Positions 56,901 through 64,000 of a DNA stretch of 64,000 nucleotides are shown here, one piece after another. The notes beneath the pieces were generated by a model. The model had not been told where the DNA came from, made no database searches, and worked only from the letters and a program-made list of their open reading frames with translations. Every line of letters begins with the position of its first letter. The first letter of the stretch is position 1. Origin of the DNA: Lophius americanus (taxonomy: Eukaryota > Chordata > Actinopteri > Lophiiformes > Lophiidae). Made by a program: the position numbers and the translations under genes. Location of the stretch: contig JBBDHG010000019.1 of the NCBI GenBank assembly GCA_037951165.1, positions 6,038,001 through 6,102,000 of the forward strand. Reading direction: 5' to 3'.

Positions 56901-57409
56901 GTGAAAATAGTTACAGGGACGAGAGACTAGGAGGACACCAACCTTCAGGAACCTTTTGCATTAAAGCTAACGGAGCAGGATAGATGCTGGTTAATGAGCC
57001 TCTGGAGCGGTGCAGATTAACAGCCTTTACTCAAAGAGCCTTTTGTTCACAATGATGCCAACTGTTGAGGAAAGTGCTAGCATGGTTCACTTTTCTTGCA
57101 CGGCAACTAGTTTAGTTTTAAAGCATTAGTTTGGCATCCAGAAACGATAACAGGAATGCAGCTTCGATTTTGTAGTTTTATGTTAATCTGTAATCTTTTA
57201 TGAGGATTATCAGATGTGTTTTAATGACAATGAGTGCAGATTTAAAGTAAACCCACAACGTTCAATATTTACCCTTAAAGAAATCAATATATTTCGAATA
57301 CATTGAGGATATTGTGGACGTCATTTGGCTGCAAAAACGCCCTCTTTTATTTGCATGAGAAAGAAAATCACCTAGATGATTTATGCTTTTAGCCGCGGAG
57401 TCAATCCAA
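53950..57409. other. Intergenic, no gene recognised
   Basis: AT-rich sequence with an (ATA)n-type microsatellite at 56010-56066. The poly-Ile open frame over that microsatellite is an artefact of the repeat. Nothing else stands out. Confidence 0.5.
56010..56066. repeat. (TAA)n microsatellite
   Basis: This is a run of TAA triplets with a few ATAT and GATAATT interruptions, in intergenic DNA. Confidence 0.9.
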
Positions 57410-57665
57410 CTATTGATTTTCTTCCGCTTCTCAGAGTTCGGGTCATGGTGGCAGCAGGCTAAGAAGGTTATTCCAGATGACCTGCTCCCCAGCAACACTC
57501 TCCAGCTCATCCCAAGGTTTTCCTACGCCGGAAGAGATAAGCCCTCCAGCAAGTTCTTAGTCTACCCCAGCGGTCCTCTTCCAGTTGGTATTGTGCCGGG
57601 AAAACATCCTAATCTGATGCCTGAACCACCACAACTGGCTGCTCTCGTCAAGTTCTGTATCCATT
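57410..57665 (-). mobile_element. Rex3-like retrotransposon fragment
   Basis: The plus strand reads TTCCGCTTCTCAGAGTTCGG at its start and CATCCTAATCTGATGCCTGA and ACCACCACAACTGGCTGC at its end. These are the same blocks as the minus-strand copy at 26640-27125, more diverged. No coding frame survives. Confidence 0.65.
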
Positions 57666-58599
57666 GATGTAAATAAAAATAAAAAACCATAACCAACCAT
57701 AACCATTTGTTGTTTTGAGTTTGTTTCAGTACATGGTTTTTGCAAAAGAAAATAATAACATTGTTGAAAAGAAAAAATATTTCATGAATACGTCGTTTTC
57801 TGACCTCCATTTAGGCTGGGAAAAATTCACTATTGATTTTTCTGTATACATCCTCCTGTCAGTGTTACCCTCTCCTTCTCTTTGTATTAAATTATTATGA
57901 ACTTTGAAGTGCTCTGCTCTCAGGGACATTACCTCTGCAGTCTTAAATAAAGACTTATAAATACAGCCTGTAGTACGATGATATTAAAGAAGTAGCAGGG
58001 GACTTCTGTCTAGAAAAGGGTTTAAGATCGGAACTTCATTCGCATAAATTGTGTACAATTGAGTGTAAAATATGCAAAATTGCATTAGTGGTGGAAGTAC
58101 TGCAGCTACTATAACAGTGGTGAGAATAAAAAGTGTGAATCTTCATAAAGCTGCTGTTTAGCAGTGCTAACCTTGCTAGCTATTTTCCTCATAATAAAGT
58201 TTTATCTTCCACCCTATGTCAGCAGGTTATGACTATGTGATTCATCTAAATCTGACCCGAATTCAGATTTAATCCCCAAATCCACGTACGTTCATGAATG
58301 TGTACACCATAAATACAAATGTAGAAATGTTTTTAGTCAAAACATGCATGTTTTGAAAAATATTTTTAGTGGTGGCTCAGGTATTTAAAAAAAAGAAGAA
58401 AAATTAAAATTACAGTATATCTTTTCAATATACAGTATCTATTTTTTTGTAGAATAAATCCTAGTTACCATAAACATTTTACAATAGAATAACAACAAAC
58501 AGCTGTACAACACAACTTCAGAGCATTTCTTCTCAGTGGTACAAAAAAAACAAAAGATTGAATGGACCTCAAACAACAAATATTTGTAACACCTAAGCT

Positions 58600-59335
58600 G
58601 GTAGCCAAATTCTCACTTTTGAATCAAACACATTTGCATGATGTTCTTTCATCATCTCAGAAATATTTCCAAACTCCATTCTTCACTCACCTTGAGACAT
58701 ACTGAAAAGCTGGTTCAGGCGTTTGTCTCCACCAGACTGGATTACTGTAACGCACTTCTCATCGGGATCCCTGATAAAAGTCTTCAAAGACTGCAGTATG
58801 TTCAAAACAGTGCTGCAAGGATCCTGACGAGAGTTCGTAAACACGAACACATCTCCCCCGTTCTTCATTCCCTTCATTGGCTTCACATCTCCACCAGGAT
58901 TGATTATAAGATCTCTCTCCTCACTCACCAGTGCTTCCATGGTAACGCACCCCCCTACCTAAAATAACTACTCACCCCACTGACCTCAACACCATCCCTC
59001 CGATCTACCCAGTCATACCGCCTCCTCCTTCCCCAGACTAAGCTCAGCACCATGGGTGATCGGGCCTTCTGTTCCGCTGCCCCTCGTCTGTGGAATGCAC
59101 TCCCTGACCATCTGAGGGCTCCACAGACGACTAACACATTTAAAAGAAGACTTAAAACTTTCCTTTTTTGCATAACGTACAACTGTAATTGACATTGCTG
59201 CTTTTTGGTCAGGTTTTTATATAGAAATTATTTTATTTGTTATTGATGCTTTTATCTGCTTTTACTTTGTAGCACTTTGCGATTTGTATGTAAAGTGCAT
59301 TATAGAGTAAACGTATTATAATTATTAATAATACA
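58600..59335 (+). mobile_element. L2 LINE 3' end
   Basis: The frame at 58638-58967 reads LRNISKLHSSLTLRHTEKLV, then FVSTRLDYCNALLIGIP, LQRLQYVQNSAARILTR and HISPVLHSLHWL. After one stop it continues with YRLLLPQTKLSTMGDRAF and APRLWNALPDHLR, the classic end of an L2 ORF2. The 3' tail has TTTGTAGCACTTTGCGATTT, then TGTAAAGTGCATTATA and an ATTATT-type run. The copy is 5'-truncated and nearly uninterrupted. Confidence 0.92.
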
Positions 59336-60156
59336 TGGATGAAAAGATTTCAGGAATCTGGAGTTGCAGGTCTTAATGGACCAGTTCCTGTTTCCAGAAA
59401 AGTACAATATGTAGATATCTTTACCTTTTATCCATTAGTAGGTATTCTATATTTACATGAATCTCAAATCACTCACACACGCATTACATAGAGATAAATA
59501 GAATTGATAAAATAGGAAAATACTAATAGATATACATCAGATTATTATATAAAAGAGCCCCTGCTCCCCATGCTCATAAATGAGTCTTGGGCAACTATGA
59601 CCATGTCAATGGTTTACCAGTTGTCCTTATACAACTTGATGCTTCCTTAGACCGCCTGCGCAGGTTTCAAACACTGCAGATCATGAACAGCCAACAAAAC
59701 CTGCAGATCTAGAGCTAGTCTGACCGAATCACCTAGTCACTCAGATCCTTATGGTTGGTAATTCTTTTCTTGCTCCCTAATTTCCGTATCTCACCGGCTG
59801 AAAGTTGCCATTATAACGAGATAATCATTTTTATGACTGCCGATGTCAACTATCAGTGGTTATAATTTTTTTGCTAATCATTGTATATTAGGAGACTAGA
59901 TACAGAAAGAGTGTTTATCTTTAAAATGTCTTGAAAGTTCAGAGGTGATGAAAAATGTTCATTCGATGCCATGAAGAAAGATTATGACCATCATATAAGT
60001 TCCTATTTATTTTCTTATTCCTCTGAGTTTTTAAAATCTTTGGAGCCACAATCCTCTGCCCTGTTCCTTCTACAAGCTTCCATGATTTATCTCGTGATGA
60101 AGAAAAAAAGCACAGTAGCATGCTTAGCTGCATGGACAATCATGAATGCTGACTAA
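59336..60156. other. Intergenic, no feature seen
   Basis: AT-rich sequence between the L2 3' end and the MITE at 60157, with only short open frames. Confidence 0.5.
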
Positions 60157-60638
60157 GGCTACGTTCACACTGCAGGCAAAAGTGGCCCAAATCCGACTTT
60201 TTTGCCCATATGTGACCCATATGTGATTTTCTTTTGACAGTCTGCACAGCACAAATCCGCTTTTTTCAAATCAGACTGAGGCCACTTTCATATGAGGTCC
60301 TAAATTGGATACAAATCTGATGTTTTTCAAAGCGACTTCAGTCTGAACGGTCATGTCGCATTTCATCCGACTTTTTTGAAATGAGACAGACGTCATAATT
60401 CTGCGTCTCACACACACACTTGTGTGGCATCCATATTTACTTCCGTAAACACAGCGTGCTGCGTGTGATGTCACTTCTTTATCTGCGCATGCGGGCCAGT
60501 TCAGGGCCTTAGACTGTTCACACTGGAGTCTGATGGCGATCGCATTTAAATTATAATGTGAACAACCACACCAAAAAAATAGGAACTCATCAAAACAAAT
60601 CGGAATTGAGCATAAAGACCTGCAGTGTTAACGTAGCC
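60157..60638. mobile_element. 482-bp MITE with GGCTACGTTCACACTGCAGG termini
   Basis: The left end GGCTACGTTCACACTGCAGG and the reverse complement of the right end, GGCTACGTTAACACTGCAGG, differ at one position over 20 bp. Both ends are flanked by TAA, a 3-bp duplication of the TWA type used by PIF/Harbinger transposases. The interior has repeated TCCGACTTTTTT words and no transposase. It is non-autonomous. Confidence 0.82.
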
Positions 60639-61599
60639 TAAGTCTCCTCTTGTTCTGTGTTATGGCTGCCAGACAAATTCAGGGGCTAAATGCTTCTTGA
60701 AGGGGGATCCTAAGTGTACTGAAGCACAGCGAGTGTGCACATATCCGGACAGCGGTATGAATGATCTAAAATAAGTGGTGTGGTTCCATTCTGTTTGTTT
60801 GTGGTTATAGCTTTGAACTGTGCCGGGCTCCTACGGGCGCATTCATATACCACTAGTAATGCATTGTTTATGGCACATGGCCTCCGGCAGACAGAATGAT
60901 GGATTGAGCCGCTCGTTTTTCTTTTTGCAATCCGTCTTCAAAAGAAACAAATCGATGTGGAACAGAGAAGGAGAAGGCATGGGGAACAAAAAAAAAATCA
61001 CCAAAATAGACTTTCTTTTAAGTGCTTTGATGCCTTGATGTGTTATTTTGTTAGGAGCATTTTAGGATGAAAACAAAGTTTATCCTTCGGAACAGAAACA
61101 AGTGGAAACTTAAGTATGTATAAATGTTTAAATCTGTGAGTGAGACATTCTGGGTTATTGTGCAGTTCTCTGAAACATTATTCCACTCATTAGTGGCTTC
61201 TTCTAATTTTGTCTGTATATCTCATTTTAAACTCTGCCAGATCTTCAACTGAACTTTAATATGAACCAAAGGCACTTAATAACTTCTTCATATTTCAGCT
61301 GTTTCCTTTCAAAGTCGCCACAGCGGATCATTTGTTTCCATCCATAGGCTGCTACCCTACTGTCTAACAGTACCAGTGACCATATTTGTTGACCAGAGCC
61401 CCAATGGGCCCTTCCTGCAGCAGCCCTCCCCATTTATCTGGGCTTGGGACCGGCACTAGAGGTACTTTGACTTGTGACCCACTTTGTGGCTGGGTTCAGT
61501 AATCATCACAAATATGAGTTTTTAATGATAATGTACTGGGTCTATATAAAAAGATATGTTTTCCTTTAGAAGCTTAATCCAAAAAATTACAAAACTGTT

Positions 61600-61870
61600 T
61601 TAAGCTAGACAGACAACTCTACAGAGATGTCTCCACCTGGTACAATAGTGAACCTTCCCAGATGAACCTTCAAAAAATTCCTCTAAGAGCGCCAGGAAAG
61701 CTCATCCCAGAAGTCACGAAAAATCTAAAGAAATAATCTGAGGAACCGCACATCTGTTACATTTGGATTAAACACAGCCTTCATGAAAAAGATTATTACA
61801 CCTACTGTCATACATGGAGGTGGCAGTGGAATTTTTGGGATGCTTGGCTGCTTCTGGAGCAGAACAAAAG
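61600..61870 (+). mobile_element. Third Tc1/mariner-like fragment
   Basis: Plus-strand blocks AACCTTCCCAGATGAACCTT, CTCTAAGAGCGCCAGGAAAG and GTCATACATGGAGGTGGCAG correspond to transposase coding sequence of teleost Tc1 elements. The fragment is short, frameshifted and lacks both ends. Confidence 0.65.
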
Positions 61871-61984
61871 AATGGACAGGCTGTTCGGTGCGGCATCAGC
61901 AGTGATGCGGGCGTTGTATTGTTCTGTAGTGGTTAAGAAGGCTCTTCACCACAGCTCTAAATTTACCGTTCCATTAAAAGCTCT

Positions 61985-62455
61985 TAATTTACCGGTCCAT
62001 CTACGTGCTAATCCTCACTTATGGTCATGAGCTCCGGGCAGTGACAGAAAGAACGAGGCCAAGGATACAGGCGGCTGACACAGCTTCCTTCGTAGGGTGG
62101 CTGGGTTCAGCCTCAGAGAAAAGGGACGGAGCTCCGACATCCTGAAGGAGTTCAGAGTAGAGCCGCTGCTCCTTCGCATTAAATGGAGCCATTTGAGGTG
62201 TTTCAGGCATTTAACCGGGATGCCCCCCTTTGGAGTTTTTTCAGGCATGTCCAACTGTAAAGAGACCCCGAGGTAGACCCAAAACGTGTTTGAGGGACAG
62301 TATTTCAATTGTGGCATGGGAACGCCTTGGGATCCCCGAGGATGAGCTAGAGAGTGCGGGCATGGAGAGGGATATCTGGAAAACCCTTCTGAGCAGGCTG
62401 CCATCGCAACCCGGCCCCAGTTAAGTGGAAGACAATGGATGGATGGATGGATAAT
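61985..62455 (+). mobile_element. Rex3-like retrotransposon 3' end with GGAT tail
   Basis: Frames encode LILTYGHELRAVTERTRPRI, then FFQACPTVKRPRGRPKT and IVAWERLGIPEDELESAG, ending LPSQPGPS, the same carboxyl end as the copy at 26640. It stops in GGATGGATGGATGG, the GATG-type tail described for Rex3, which gives a full 3' terminus. The 5' end is truncated. Confidence 0.78.
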
Positions 62456-62669
62456 ATATGGCCATTCATAATAATTTAAAATAATAATATTCTTTATTTT
62501 ACCAAGCTTTATGGTATTTAAAAAATAAGTAAAGGCTGGCTCATGGCATTGATATATGAGGTCCAATGTGATCAGTTGATGCAATTTAAAGATTCAAGAG
62601 CAGAATATTAGATTGAAGTGCAGTGTGAAACTTACATTGTTTATTTCAACAACCACCCATACACACACT

Positions 62670-63785
<1,116 letters not shown>

Positions 63786-63789
63786 GAAT

Positions 63790-64000
63790 TCAAACTGATA
63801 ATCCCAAAAGCTCTCAATCATCTACGTTGTACAAACAAACCATTGAACTCCTCAAATTAAATGTGACTCATTAATAATCTCAAAAACTCCATATTGACTC
63901 AACCTAATAATTTCTAATAAGTCAGCAATTTGCTTGAAGATACGATTGCCTAAATAATGAAGATACATAAGAACAAAGTTCACTATCATTATTGCTGAGC
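63790..64000 (+). repeat. Dispersed repeat family A, copy 5 (runs off the window)
   Basis: CATTGAACTCCTCAAATTAA and ACGTTGTACAAACAAACC match the entry segments of copies 3 and 4. The diagnostic CTCCCC boxes would lie beyond the right edge. Confidence 0.45.

Overview
This window looks like nuclear DNA from a ray-finned (teleost) fish. It holds spliced vertebrate genes with GT-AG introns, long microsatellites (CA, TG, ATC, ATT, GGAT) and fragments of retrotransposons and DNA transposons typical of teleosts: L2, Tx1-type L1, L1, Rex3-like RTE and Tc1/mariner. Repeats and introns fill most of the 64 kb. No bacterial or phage gene, CRISPR array, tRNA or rRNA was seen. The species cannot be named from sequence alone.

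Three protein-coding genes can be reconstructed exon by exon, all on the minus strand. Transcription therefore runs from high to low coordinates in the order mcm8 (30335-40824), crls1 (20971-28047), plcb1 (790-7871, truncated by the left edge of the window). mcm8 encodes the MCM8 AAA+ helicase subunit of homologous recombination: 20 coding exons, 2661 nt, 886 residues. crls1 encodes mitochondrial cardiolipin synthase: 7 coding exons, 1083 nt, 360 residues. plcb1 is represented by its first four coding exons, 129 residues of the PH domain of phospholipase C beta. In every gene the intron phases join in frame and the exon protein aligns with the human orthologue. Order and orientation match human chromosome 20p12.3, but the genes that lie between CRLS1 and PLCB1 in human were not found in the roughly 13 kb between them here.

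Layout: 1-7871 is plcb1 with its repeat-rich introns. 7872-8620 is the plcb1 upstream region, with a CAG-type repeat and polypyrimidine, TG and polypurine tracts. 8620-20970 is an intergenic stretch holding two LINE fragments, a decayed Tc1-like element, a retroelement-domain fragment and copies of an unassigned dispersed repeat. 20971-28047 is crls1, with a Tc1-like copy, a nested MITE, a fold-back sequence and a Rex3-like fragment in its introns. 28111-30334 is an AT-rich spacer. 30335-40831 is mcm8, with a 1.5-kb inverted-repeat element in one intron. 41000-64000 shows no recognisable host gene and is dominated by LINE remnants, MITEs and microsatellites.

The three genes are not a functional operon; they are neighbours by conserved synteny. 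No clearly new biological system was found. The observations most worth checking are the expanded WRGGGG-rich amino end of Mcm8, a probable GC-AG intron in mcm8, an unassigned dispersed repeat family with at least six copies, the closeness of plcb1 to crls1, and a perfect 20-bp hairpin at 12839-12881.
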